A stretch of DNA of 64,000 bases from Candidatus Zymogenaceae bacterium (GTDB lineage Bacteria; Desulfobacterota; Zymogenia; Zymogenales; Zymogenaceae): positions 1 to 64,000 of the forward strand of contig JAFGFE010000019.1 in assembly GCA_016931225.1 (NCBI GenBank). Reading direction: 5' to 3'. The stretch's first letter is position 1, and each line of letters opens with the position of its first letter. Below the pieces are notes generated by a model, which saw only the letters and a program-made list of their open reading frames with translations, did no database searches and was not told the DNA's origin. Positions 1 through 7,314 of the stretch are shown here, one piece after another. The position numbers and the translations under genes are program-made.

Positions 1-456
1 CTGCTGACCGCCGCTCATCTCGTTCGGGCGGGCGTCGATGTAGTCCTTCAGCCCCACATCGGTAAGTATGGTCTCCGCCCGCTCGACCCGCTCCCGCTCG
101 TCGACACCCTGGAGCAGCATCACGTATTCCACGTTCTCCCGGGCGGTCAACACCGGAATGAGGTTGTAGGCCTGAAAAATGAAGCCGATCCTGTTGAGCC
201 GAAGCTTCGAAAGCTCCGACTTGCTGAATCCGGACAGGTCTTCACCGGCCACCCGGACGGTGCCGCCGGTGGGATAATCCAGGGCGCCGATGATGTTCAG
301 AAGCGTCGTCTTCCCCGATCCCGAGGGCCCGGAAAGGGCCATGAACTCGCCCTCGTGCACCTCCAGGTCCACCCCCCTCAGCGCGCGCACCGCCACCTTC
401 GAATCTTCGTATGTTTTTTCCAAATTCTTGGTTTCAATGATAGCCTTGGTATCCAT
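1..456 (-). CDS. ABC transporter ATP-binding protein (MacB/LolD type), partial
   Basis: This is the ATPase of an ABC exporter; the gene runs off the left edge, so only the first 152 residues are visible. Walker A is GPSGSGKTT at about residues 43-51, the Q-loop region reads FIFQAYNLIP as in the MacB/LolD subfamily, and the visible part ends in the signature SGGQQ. The start is the ATG at 456, preceded by an AAGGTGAT Shine-Dalgarno. It follows two FtsX-type permeases by 32 bp on the same strand, so the three probably form one transporter. Such complexes use ATP to drive lipoproteins, lipids or small molecules across the cell envelope rather than import solutes. The substrate is not visible from sequence; the LolA-like neighbour points to lipoprotein or lipid traffic. 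Confidence 0.93.
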   Translation of the reverse strand, partial: MDTKAIIETKNLEKTYEDSKVAVRALRGVDLEVHEGEFMALSGPSGSGKTTLLNIIGALDYPTGGTVRVAGEDLSGFSKSELSKLRLNRIGFIFQAYNLIPVLTARENVEYVMLLQGVDERERVERAETILTDVGLKDYIDARPNEMSGGQQ

Positions 457-488
457 AGATATCACCTTTTTTGATTCTCATATATCGC

Positions 489-1715
489 TCAGACGGAACG
501 AAACGCCTCCACCGGGTTGAGACGCATGATCTTCACCGCGGGATAGACCGCGGAAAAGAGCGCCGCACAAAACACCGACGCCGAAGAGCCGATAATATTG
601 TTCCAGTGAAGCACCGGATAGATGATGGGGCTGATGCCCCCCATGTACTTGAGGCTGTCGGCCCAAATGGAGATGTTGATGCCGGTCTTGGAAACGACGG
701 CGAACACCAGCAGCGTGAATACCCATCCGGCGATCAGCCCGGTCAGCCCCAGGAAGAATCCCTCCCACATCACCATGGAAAAGACCCTCCCCGGCCTGGT
801 CCCGATGGCCATCAGGATCCCGATCTCCCGGGTGCGCTCCAGGACGCTCATCAGAATCGTATTCACGATGCCGAAGGCCATGGCCATGATCACCAGGATA
901 TACACAATATAATTGAAGGCGTCCCACAGCTCCAACATCTGGTGCATCAGCGGAATGACCATCATCCAGGGGAGCACCTCGAGGCCGCTGACCTCCAGAT
1001 CCCGCTTCAGAGACGCCGTGACCTCATCAACATGATCGAGGCTCTCGGTCATGACGACGATCTCCGATACCCGTCCGGGCATCGAGAGGAGGTCCTGGGC
1101 GTCTGTGAGATTAATATAGATGTTATATTTATCAAACTCCTTGGAGGTGGACTCGAAGATGCCGCTGACGCGAAACGCCGCGGCGCCGATCTCCGTGGCC
1201 AGCCCCTGACCCATCAGGACGATCTTGTCTCCCTTCTTCACCTTCAGCTTGTCCGCCAGGGAGCGGCCGATGTAGATCTCGCCCTTCTTTCCGGTCAGAA
1301 AATCCCCCTCCACCAGATAATTCTTCACCGCGCTCACACCCGGCTCCGTCTCGTGATCGACCCCCCATATCTCCACGCCGGAGGAGCTCTCCGGCGAGGA
1401 CACCAGACCCCGCGCCTTGATGCGCTCGGCGTAGGCCGTTACCGAGGGAGTCTCTTCAACGAAGTTGCCGACGTATTTCGGGTCGCGGATGTTGAGCGAC
1501 ACGTTCATGTTGTCGTTGAAGCCCTTTTCGTGTATCTGTATGTGCCCCACGCCGTTTTCGATGGAGGTCTTGAGCATGTCCACGCTCATCCCCTTCATGA
1601 TGGCGATCATGAACACCATGCCGAAAAGCCCCACCACGATGGCCGTGAGTATCACCGCAGAGCGCCGCCTGTTTCGCCAGATATTTCGCCAGGCAAGCTT
1701 GAGGGTCATTATCAT
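489..1715 (-). CDS. FtsX-type ABC transporter permease (LolC/E-MacB family), copy 2
   Basis: A 408-residue inner-membrane permease. It starts with the family's typical LAWRNIWRNRRRS segment, then a first membrane helix, a periplasmic domain of about 230 residues and three C-terminal helices (about 270-390). The NTILMSVLERTREIGILMAIG segment is the FtsX-domain cytoplasmic coupling region, and the protein ends in the usual YPAVKIMRLNPVEAFRSV-like tail. It is paralogous to the next upstream gene, 16 bp away, so the pair can form a heterodimer like LolCE. The start at 1715 has GGAGA about 9 bases upstream. The role in envelope export is inferred from family and neighbours. Confidence 0.92.
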   Translation of the reverse strand: MIMTLKLAWRNIWRNRRRSAVILTAIVVGLFGMVFMIAIMKGMSVDMLKTSIENGVGHIQIHEKGFNDNMNVSLNIRDPKYVGNFVEETPSVTAYAERIKARGLVSSPESSSGVEIWGVDHETEPGVSAVKNYLVEGDFLTGKKGEIYIGRSLADKLKVKKGDKIVLMGQGLATEIGAAAFRVSGIFESTSKEFDKYNIYINLTDAQDLLSMPGRVSEIVVMTESLDHVDEVTASLKRDLEVSGLEVLPWMMVIPLMHQMLELWDAFNYIVYILVIMAMAFGIVNTILMSVLERTREIGILMAIGTRPGRVFSMVMWEGFFLGLTGLIAGWVFTLLVFAVVSKTGINISIWADSLKYMGGISPIIYPVLHWNNIIGSSASVFCAALFSAVYPAVKIMRLNPVEAFRSV

Positions 1716-1731
1716 CGCACAGTCTCCTCTC

Positions 1732-2982
1732 CTATATGTATCGCAGCGCCTGTACCGGCCTGAGGCGCGACGCCTTGACGGCGGGATAGACCGCGGCCAG
1801 CAGCGTCGATCCCAGAATGATCATGTCGGTGACGTAAAACACCCACGGGTACATCCGGGCGTATATCTTTGGATCGATGCCGAAGCTCCACATCACATCC
1901 GAGTACTGGGAAAAATCCCACGGGTGGATGGTGAAGTAGTACGCGACCCCGAATCCCACCATGTCGCCGATGATAATGCCGAGAAAGGCGATGAGGGCCG
2001 ATTCCATCATGATCAGCCGGATGATCTCGTTTGGCCGGGTGCCCAGGGCCATCATCACACCGAACTCCCGATAGCGCTCCATCACCGCCATCAGGATGGT
2101 ATTGAGAATGCCGAAGATAACCACCAGCAGGATGACAACGAAAAAGAGATAGCCGAAGGCGTTGTCGAACTCGATGAATTGCACCAGGTCCGGCATCAGC
2201 TCCTGCCAGGTCATCACCTCCACCCGCTCGAGATCCACGGCATCTTTCAGATCCCGGGTCGTCTTTTTCACCTTCCGGGAGTCGGACAGCAGGATGGACA
2301 CCTCGGAGACCTGCTCGTCTATGGAGAGGAGATAGCGCATGGCGTCGAGCGTAATGAAGGCCATGCCCCGGTCCATCTCAGTGGTGTTGGACTTGAATAT
2401 CCCCACCACCGTATATTCCCCGGCGGAGAGCGCCCCGTAGATGTCCTGGGTCATGATGATGACCGAGTCATTCACCTCAACTTCCAGGTTTTTGGCAAGG
2501 ATCTCGCCGATGAAAATACCCGACGCATCGCCGTCGGTCAGGTACTCGCCCCGATACACCTTGTCAGGTAACGAGGTGAACGAGCGTTCCCTTTCCGGCT
2601 CCACGCCGATGAGCATGATGCCGCCGCTGTTTCCCCCCTGGTCCACGGCGGTGGAGATGAGGGCGTCCACGTTCAGGCGCCTCACCCAGGCCTCCACCCG
2701 CTCGTCGGCGTCCACGAACGTGAGAAGCTCATCGGACGGGGTGAAGCCGTTGAAGATGGTCCGGTCGTCCCAGTAGCCGCTCTTGTGAACCTGGATATGT
2801 CCGGTGTGTATCTTCAGGGTGTCCCGAATCATCTGTTCGTGCTCACCCAGGGCGAAACACCATGAAAAAATCGCCAGAAACACCGCGAATACCACCGCCG
2901 CCGTGGTGATGAGGGTGCGGCGGGTGTTGCGCCAGATGTTTCGCCACGCCAGGGTGAATACGCGGTACTGTCTTCGTGCCAT
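1732..2982 (-). CDS. FtsX-type ABC transporter permease (LolC/E-MacB family), copy 1
   Basis: A 416-residue permease with the same plan as its downstream paralogue: an N-terminal AWRNIWRNTRRTL segment and helix, a large periplasmic domain, then three helices. The coupling region reads MERYREFGVMMALGTRP. Two diverged paralogues with one ATPase is the arrangement of LolCDE and related exporters. The start at 2982 has GGAG about 10 bases upstream. It lies 40 bp from the LolA-like gene, on the same strand and probably in the same transcript. The exported molecule cannot be read from the sequence. Confidence 0.92.
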   Translation of the reverse strand: MARRQYRVFTLAWRNIWRNTRRTLITTAAVVFAVFLAIFSWCFALGEHEQMIRDTLKIHTGHIQVHKSGYWDDRTIFNGFTPSDELLTFVDADERVEAWVRRLNVDALISTAVDQGGNSGGIMLIGVEPERERSFTSLPDKVYRGEYLTDGDASGIFIGEILAKNLEVEVNDSVIIMTQDIYGALSAGEYTVVGIFKSNTTEMDRGMAFITLDAMRYLLSIDEQVSEVSILLSDSRKVKKTTRDLKDAVDLERVEVMTWQELMPDLVQFIEFDNAFGYLFFVVILLVVIFGILNTILMAVMERYREFGVMMALGTRPNEIIRLIMMESALIAFLGIIIGDMVGFGVAYYFTIHPWDFSQYSDVMWSFGIDPKIYARMYPWVFYVTDMIILGSTLLAAVYPAVKASRLRPVQALRYI

Positions 2983-3022
2983 GATCGGTTACTCCGATTT
3001 GTCGTTTCCGGTTATCTCTCGC

Positions 3023-3793
3023 CTATTCGGGAACGATGCCCCGCTTCAGGTCGGAAAGATTGAAGATGTTGTCATCGACGGGAACGTCGAAATTGATCTC
3101 GTGCACCGTGATGATGGTCTTCTTCCCCTCCTCCTTGACCGGCTCCATGGTCCAAATCGTCGGATAGGAGCGCCCGGCGATCTTCTTGATCTCCGACATG
3201 TACATCACCCGGATCATCTCCCCCTCCTCGTCGTAGTATTCGTACCGGAGGGGGGCGAAGTCCTCCGTGCGGATGTATATATTGATTTTACCCCAGACAA
3301 CCGGAGCCTCGGGCCTGGCGATCAGCTCAAGGACGTAAGCCTCTCCCTGATCCAGGGTCTCCGTCCCCAAAAGCGCCGGATCGTAGTCGTCCACAATGCT
3401 CGATTCCCGCACCAGGTCGTCGTTGGTGAAGTCCGAACCCATCCAAGACTGCATCATCATGGACGGCGGTATCTTGATGACCTTCTCCACCGAGGGGAGA
3501 TAGTTCCACATGTTGTTGTCCACCTTCAGGGATACCGTACCCGCCTCCTTGGCCGGCGCGGTTATCTTGACCAGGGACCGCTCCTTCCCCTTCTCCCAGT
3601 ACTTCATGTCGAGGGTCCGCTCCCAGTTCGGGTTGACGATGTGCATGCTCATCACCCCCACGTTGGAGCTGCCCCGCATGATGTCCTCGGCCTTCCTGAC
3701 GATCTCGTCGGCCGTCATCTCCTGGGAAAAGACCGGAAACGCGATCCCCGCAATCAATGCAAGCAGCGATACCATTATCATGATTCTTCTCAT
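3023..3793 (-). CDS. Outer membrane lipoprotein-sorting protein, LolA-like
   Basis: A 256-residue secreted protein. A signal peptide (MRRIMIMVSLLALIAGIAFP, then VFSQ) precedes a mature part starting near EMTADEIVRKAEDIMRG. The body matches the LolA-like outer membrane lipoprotein-sorting family: W-E-R-T-L-D-M-K-Y-W near residue 60, a predicted beta-sheet sandwich, and the closing pattern FNLSDLKRG. Family members are periplasmic carriers with a hydrophobic pocket for acyl chains. The start has a clear GGGAGGAAAAAGC Shine-Dalgarno. Being next to two FtsX permeases and an ATPase, it is probably the periplasmic carrier that takes cargo from this transporter. This is a context inference; true LolA in this organism would probably be encoded elsewhere. 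Confidence 0.88.
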   Translation of the reverse strand: MRRIMIMVSLLALIAGIAFPVFSQEMTADEIVRKAEDIMRGSSNVGVMSMHIVNPNWERTLDMKYWEKGKERSLVKITAPAKEAGTVSLKVDNNMWNYLPSVEKVIKIPPSMMMQSWMGSDFTNDDLVRESSIVDDYDPALLGTETLDQGEAYVLELIARPEAPVVWGKINIYIRTEDFAPLRYEYYDEEGEMIRVMYMSEIKKIAGRSYPTIWTMEPVKEEGKKTIITVHEINFDVPVDDNIFNLSDLKRGIVPE

Positions 3794-3957
3794 GCTTTTT
3801 CCTCCCGTACGCTCGCTTCACACGATATCTGCGCACTCTGAGTCTTGTGTCATCTCATATATTTTAGTATATCTCTTGATCTTCCATATCGGGTGGATTT
3901 TTTCTGTTGCTCAATAATAACGTATCGTGTTCAATCCCACCGCAGACCGTGTACACG

Positions 3958-4296
3958 TCAATCTTCACGAACATCCTCCCCGCGTTTCTTGGAAACGCTC
4001 TTCAGAAACTTCTCCAGGGAGCCGACATACGCTTCGAAGGCCCTCCTCCCCTCCCCGGTCACCCGATAGACGGTACGGGGTCTGTTTTTCACAAACTCCT
4101 TGACGACCGAGATATAGCCGTTTTTCTCCAGCACCTTCAGGTGGGCGTTCAGGTTGCCGTCGGACAGATTCAATGACTTTTTCAGGGCGGTAAACTCCGC
4201 TTCGTCCTCGGCGGAGAGAATCGTCATGATGCCCAGGCGCGCCCGCTCGTGTATTACCCTGTCCAGGGTATCCGTTATTGATATGGCCTTTTCCAT
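3958..4296 (-). CDS. Winged-helix transcriptional regulator (HTH_34 / MarR-ArsR-like)
   Basis: A 112-residue DNA-binding protein. Residues about 15-95 fit the HTH_34 winged helix: RLGIMTILS (helix 1), EFTALKKSLNLSDGNLNAHL (helix-turn-helix) and KNGYISVVKEF with RTVYRVTGEGRRAF (wing and last helix). No ligand domain is visible, so it may respond through dimer contacts or a partner. It lies in a minus-strand series between three small membrane proteins and the LolA/ABC group, and is the obvious candidate to bind the 31-bp palindrome at 6240-6270 upstream of the series. That pairing is an inference. No strong Shine-Dalgarno precedes the ATG. Confidence 0.87.
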   Translation of the reverse strand: MEKAISITDTLDRVIHERARLGIMTILSAEDEAEFTALKKSLNLSDGNLNAHLKVLEKNGYISVVKEFVKNRPRTVYRVTGEGRRAFEAYVGSLEKFLKSVSKKRGEDVRED

Positions 4297-4362
4297 GGCA
4301 TTTGTTTCGCCCTTGTGTGGAATATCAGGATGCGCTCTCGCTCTCCAATGCGATCCGACAGA

Positions 4363-4734
4363 TTATGTCATCAGCATGACGGTCAACACCGCCTGAAGTA
4401 TGGAAAGAAACAGCGTCCCGAATAAAATGACGCGCGATACCAACGGCGTGAACTCCTCCCGACCCTTTTTAATGAAGTAGGTGTGGATCGAAAAGGCGAA
4501 TAAGCCCGCCCCCGCTACCACCAGGCTGATAATGAGCCCCGCCCGGGTGAGCTCCTTGACCTGTACGATTCCCCACAGGGCCGGCAGCAGCAGGGGAAAA
4601 TGAATCAGCAGGAACCCTCCCAAACCGCCGGGGAGTCGAAACAGCTCCCATTCCTTCCAGTAGGCCGAGTCCATCTCGTGAACGATGAGAAACAGCAGGT
4701 TCACGGTATATATCCAGAACAACGCCTGTTCCAT
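4363..4734 (-). CDS. Small membrane protein, DUF6713-like
   Basis: A 123-residue protein with four hydrophobic segments. The N-terminal region, with LLFLIVHEMDSAYWKEWELF near residues 12-33, looks like the DUF6713 family, whose members have no known function. The true start is the ATG at 4734; a GTG two codons upstream lies inside the AGGAGGTG Shine-Dalgarno, so it is not the start. The conserved His, Glu, Asp and Trp residues at the membrane edge (HEMDSAYWKEW) could be a metal or cofactor site, but this is speculation. It is 66 bp upstream of the winged-helix regulator and probably co-transcribed with it. Confidence 0.78.
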   Translation of the reverse strand: MEQALFWIYTVNLLFLIVHEMDSAYWKEWELFRLPGGLGGFLLIHFPLLLPALWGIVQVKELTRAGLIISLVVAGAGLFAFSIHTYFIKKGREEFTPLVSRVILFGTLFLSILQAVLTVMLMT

Positions 4735-4792
4735 GATCACCTCCTCATATGATCGATCGATACTCGCATGTACCGTTCACCATCGGCGACGG

Positions 4793-5428
4793 TTATTTCG
4801 TGTCGTCGTCTTCCCCGGTCTTCCAGGCTTGAGCGAACCCGGGATAGTTCCTGAAGAAGAGACGACGGACGTCCTCCGGCACCCGGTTGACCGGGCACGA
4901 CAGGTTGAAGCATCTGGTGCATTGGGTACGCTGCACCGTCCAGGCCCAGGTGATCGTCGCCCACACGAGGATTGTCAGAAGCAGCCACTGGGCGCCGACG
5001 ATAAAAAACGGAATCGGATAGAGAAAAAGCACCCCCACGTAGCTGAGCCATAGGATCTTCTCCACACGATTCATGGGGCGGCGATCGATCTTCGGTAGCT
5101 TGGGAAGCCCCCAGTTGGCGTGACAGCGAAGCGTAAAGCCCGCTTCCCCATAGTGGGGGCAGTGGCGGCAGAGAATCAGCGCCTCGACGTATCCGAAGAA
5201 GACCGCCGCCAATCCCGCCCAGACGACCAGGCCCACCCAGTACCCGCCGATAATCATGCCCGCAAGCATTGGAATCAGCCAGCCGACGAAGAGGACTGCG
5301 AAATCCATAAGATCCGCCCCGGTATGCACGCACAGGAGATCCTTTTTTATCTCGCAGCCGTCGCAGTCGGTCCGAATGCATTCGGCCGCGGTGGTCTTTT
5401 CTTTTTTCCCTTTATCGTCTTCCGACAT
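4793..5428 (-). CDS. Membrane protein with two cysteine clusters, unknown function
   Basis: A 211-residue protein that I do not recognise. A charged N-terminus carries CIRTDCDGCEIKKDLLC (four Cys), followed by two hydrophobic helices, then CRHCPHYG and a further C (RCHANWG), two more helices, and QCTRCFNLSCPVNRV near residue 180. The CxxC-rich segments all border membrane helices and resemble a metal or iron-sulfur site, possibly a membrane redox protein. The His and Cys in CRHCPHYG are potential ligands. The start has GAGG 7 bases upstream. It is 9 bp from the next gene upstream and 58 bp from the DUF6713-like gene, so it belongs to the same operon. Confidence 0.72.
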   Translation of the reverse strand: MSEDDKGKKEKTTAAECIRTDCDGCEIKKDLLCVHTGADLMDFAVLFVGWLIPMLAGMIIGGYWVGLVVWAGLAAVFFGYVEALILCRHCPHYGEAGFTLRCHANWGLPKLPKIDRRPMNRVEKILWLSYVGVLFLYPIPFFIVGAQWLLLTILVWATITWAWTVQRTQCTRCFNLSCPVNRVPEDVRRLFFRNYPGFAQAWKTGEDDDTK

Positions 5429-5437
5429 GACGGACCC

Positions 5438-6103
5438 TCACTTTTTATGAACAATCAGGTACCACACTCCCAAGAGAAAGCTGACAGCACCGTAGAAAAC
5501 CAGGCACCAGATTCCAACATCGGGCAAAAGCATCGCCACCAGGGCGAAGACGAAGGTAATCGCTCCGTAAAGGCTGATCCAGAACGTGATAAAGGTGCCG
5601 ACGCTGATAATGATGCCTCCAATGGTCAGCATGAATGCTCCCGGGATGTATTCGGGCCTGCCAATCTCGATGAATACCAGGGTCAATACGATGCCCTGCA
5701 GCACCATAATGGTATCTGCCGTGAGAATCTTCAAAAGGTATGGGGAAAAAACCTCTTTTCCCGCCTGTAGTGTGAGTTTGTATATAAAATAGGATTCCAC
5801 TACCGTCGCGGCGGAACCCATGACGATCCAGAGGGCCCACAGGGTTTCAGAGAGACCCCATTGGGGGGGATGAGCGAGGAACCAGTGCGTTAGTATACCC
5901 CCGATGACCAATGACAGCCCCCAGGCAATGGCCGACCAGCCTGAGATAAAGAAGTCCCGGTTGTTGTCCACCAGCTCGCGAATGTATCTGATATCGTCCA
6001 GGGCCTCGTGAAGTTCCCGGGCTGATTTCTCGTCGAATCGGATGGGTTCGTTCTGTTCCGGCGATGAAGTGATCCCGCCGTCCTCGGATTTCGGTGTACT
6101 CAT
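5438..6103 (-). CDS. Multi-pass membrane protein, first gene of the regulator operon
   Basis: A 221-residue protein with a soluble N-terminus (about 60 residues, acidic, including RELHEALDDIRYIRELV) and about five to six membrane helices. I do not recognise a named family; related proteins are often annotated only as hypothetical membrane proteins. I place the start at the ATG at 6103 because AGGAGAGG lies 10 bases upstream; an in-frame ATG at 6154 would add 17 basic residues with no Shine-Dalgarno. It is the first gene of a minus-strand series that includes the winged-helix regulator, and its upstream region contains the large palindrome at 6240-6270. Confidence 0.75.
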   Translation of the reverse strand: MSTPKSEDGGITSSPEQNEPIRFDEKSARELHEALDDIRYIRELVDNNRDFFISGWSAIAWGLSLVIGGILTHWFLAHPPQWGLSETLWALWIVMGSAATVVESYFIYKLTLQAGKEVFSPYLLKILTADTIMVLQGIVLTLVFIEIGRPEYIPGAFMLTIGGIIISVGTFITFWISLYGAITFVFALVAMLLPDVGIWCLVFYGAVSFLLGVWYLIVHKK

Positions 6104-6239
6104 CCCCAGTGATCCTCTCCTTTTTCGTTTTTTCGCCGGTCCCTCACAAGACACGGCGGTATTTTATAGAACATCCTGCGGCTTCATTGCCTGTACCGGA
6201 CCGCAACAATCACATCGGCATCCGGTTTCAATTTAGCTA

Positions 6240-6270
6240 ACAGAGTACTTTGTATTACAAAGTACTCTGT
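6240..6270. promoter_or_regulatory. 31-bp perfect palindrome, probable operator
   Basis: The arms are ACAGAGTACTTTGTA and TACAAAGTACTCTGT, 15 bp each around one central T, with no mismatch. It sits 137 bp upstream of the start of the first gene in a minus-strand series that encodes a winged-helix regulator. There is no T-run on either side, so it is not a terminator. Size and symmetry fit a dimeric DNA-binding protein site. The rest of 6155-6447 (293 bp) shows no coding signal; it is AT-rich around 6270-6360 and probably holds the promoter. Confidence 0.72.
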
Positions 6271-6447
6271 ATCTTAAATACCACTCCCCTCCTCCGGTGT
6301 CAAGAAAAATCAAACACACAATGGCATTTTTTTAATCTTATTTCTTTTAGAATAACAGCGAGAAAAAATGTTCGGACCGTCTTTTGTGGAATCGGTTTCA
6401 GGAAGGTGTGGATGAAATGGTAGTGCAGTCGGGGATTCGCCCGCCTA

Positions 6448-6792
6448 CTAAAAGTCTATGAGGCGGGAGAGCAGCAGATACCACCCGACGCACATCGCCA
6501 GGACGGCCAGGACGATCGACACCCAGCGGAGCAGCGGATGCACGGACTTTTTCGGCGGCGGTTTTCCCGTGGTGTCTCGTCGTGCCAGAATCGTTAAAAC
6601 CGCCTCGGCACAGTAGAAGAAGAACTTGAGGGTGACGAACGCCAACAATATCGAGGCGATCAGGCGAACACTGACATCCGGATTTCGCCCGATGACGGGC
6701 GCCGCGAGGACGGCCACCATGGCGACCCCCGCAACCGCCCCCAGGGTGGCCAACACGATCAACAGTAATCGAATGTCTTCCGGCAGTTTCAT
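6448..6792 (-). CDS. Small three-helix membrane protein, unknown
   Basis: A 114-residue hydrophobic protein that I cannot assign. Three membrane segments are visible (LLLIVLATLGAVAGVAMVAV, a second around IASILLAFVTLKFFFYCAEA, and SIVLAVLAMCVGWYLLL at the end), with a short Pro/Lys-rich cytoplasmic loop (TTGKPPPKKSVH). I chose the ATG at 6792; an upstream in-frame GTG at 6852 would add a Gly/Lys-rich stretch that looks like untranslated sequence. It is divergent from the next gene (6912, plus) and faces the end of no clear operon, so it may be single. Confidence 0.6.
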   Translation of the reverse strand: MKLPEDIRLLLIVLATLGAVAGVAMVAVLAAPVIGRNPDVSVRLIASILLAFVTLKFFFYCAEAVLTILARRDTTGKPPPKKSVHPLLRWVSIVLAVLAMCVGWYLLLSRLIDF

Positions 6793-6911
6793 GGATAGGG
6801 ACCCATCCTGACCGACCCCCTGCCTCCCCCCTCCCTTCTTTCCCTTCACCACGATCCCCCATGGGGCGCCGCCTCCCTCCTTGACCGGATCGGGAGAGGG
6901 GTCTATACTAC

Positions 6912-7139
6912 ATGGATATGAAAACCATCGTACAGACCTACAGCGGCCACAAGGCGGACGAGAGGCCGGTGAGTTTTACCCTCGATAACAGAGTCTACCG
7001 GGTCGTGAAGATCGTCGACCGTTACTATAACCCGGACGAAGATATCTTCAAGGTCACCGCCGACGACGGCAACGTCTATATCCTGGGCCACTTCCGGGAG
7101 GACGATCACTGGGAGCTGAAAGCCTTTTACCGCCCCTGA
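6912..7139 (+). CDS. Small conserved cytoplasmic protein
   Basis: A 75-residue soluble protein beginning MDMKTIVQTYSG, with the pattern TYSGHKADERPVSF, then RVYRVVKIVDRYYNPDEDIF and a last block GHFREDDHWELKAFYRP. I recall short deltaproteobacterial proteins of this pattern (YSG..ADERP..F...V..I.DRWY...YF.V..DDG..Y.L), all without assigned function. It is probably all-beta. It stands alone between two minus-strand genes. Directly after its stop codon lies a decayed copy of its own C-terminal coding sequence, so the locus has duplicated in the past. Confidence 0.72.
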   Translation: MDMKTIVQTYSGHKADERPVSFTLDNRVYRVVKIVDRYYNPDEDIFKVTADDGNVYILGHFREDDHWELKAFYRP

Positions 7140-7142
7140 GCG

Positions 7143-7217
7143 ATTCACGGTCACCGCCGCCGACGGCGCCTCCGTCCCGGGCCGCATTCGGGAGGACGGT
7201 CGATGGGGGCTCTTGCC
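7143..7217 (+). pseudogene. Decayed tandem copy of the preceding gene's 3' end
   Basis: Three to four bases after the stop of the 75-residue gene, the DNA repeats its last third. TTCA-GGTCACCGCCG-CGACGGC is followed, after a 3-base gap, by GGGCC, then GGGAGGACG and TGGG-GCT, in the same order as the intact copy at 7047-7120. Translated, the copy reads FTVTAADGASV, then PGRIREDGRWGL, against FKVTADDGNVY and LGHFREDDHWEL in the intact gene. It has no start codon and runs into GC-rich non-coding DNA. A GGGGGC-tctt-GCCCCC hairpin (7205-7220) overlaps its end. Confidence 0.7.
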
Positions 7218-7314
7218 CCCCCCACAGCCCCCCAAAATAGCATACTCCCGCCCCCCCGTTTCTTCAACGCGGGCGGACAACAGACACCGCCATCCCCGAC
7301 GTCCCCTCTCCTTT

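Noticed and set aside
471-1763. Plus-strand open frame of 430 residues over the permease genes
   Set aside because: It is the reverse shadow of the FtsX permease: His-, Asp- and Arg-rich translation, no Shine-Dalgarno.
7205-7220. GGGGGC-tctt-GCCCCC hairpin as a terminator
   Set aside because: No T-run on either strand; it lies inside the decayed gene copy and is likely chance in GC-rich DNA.
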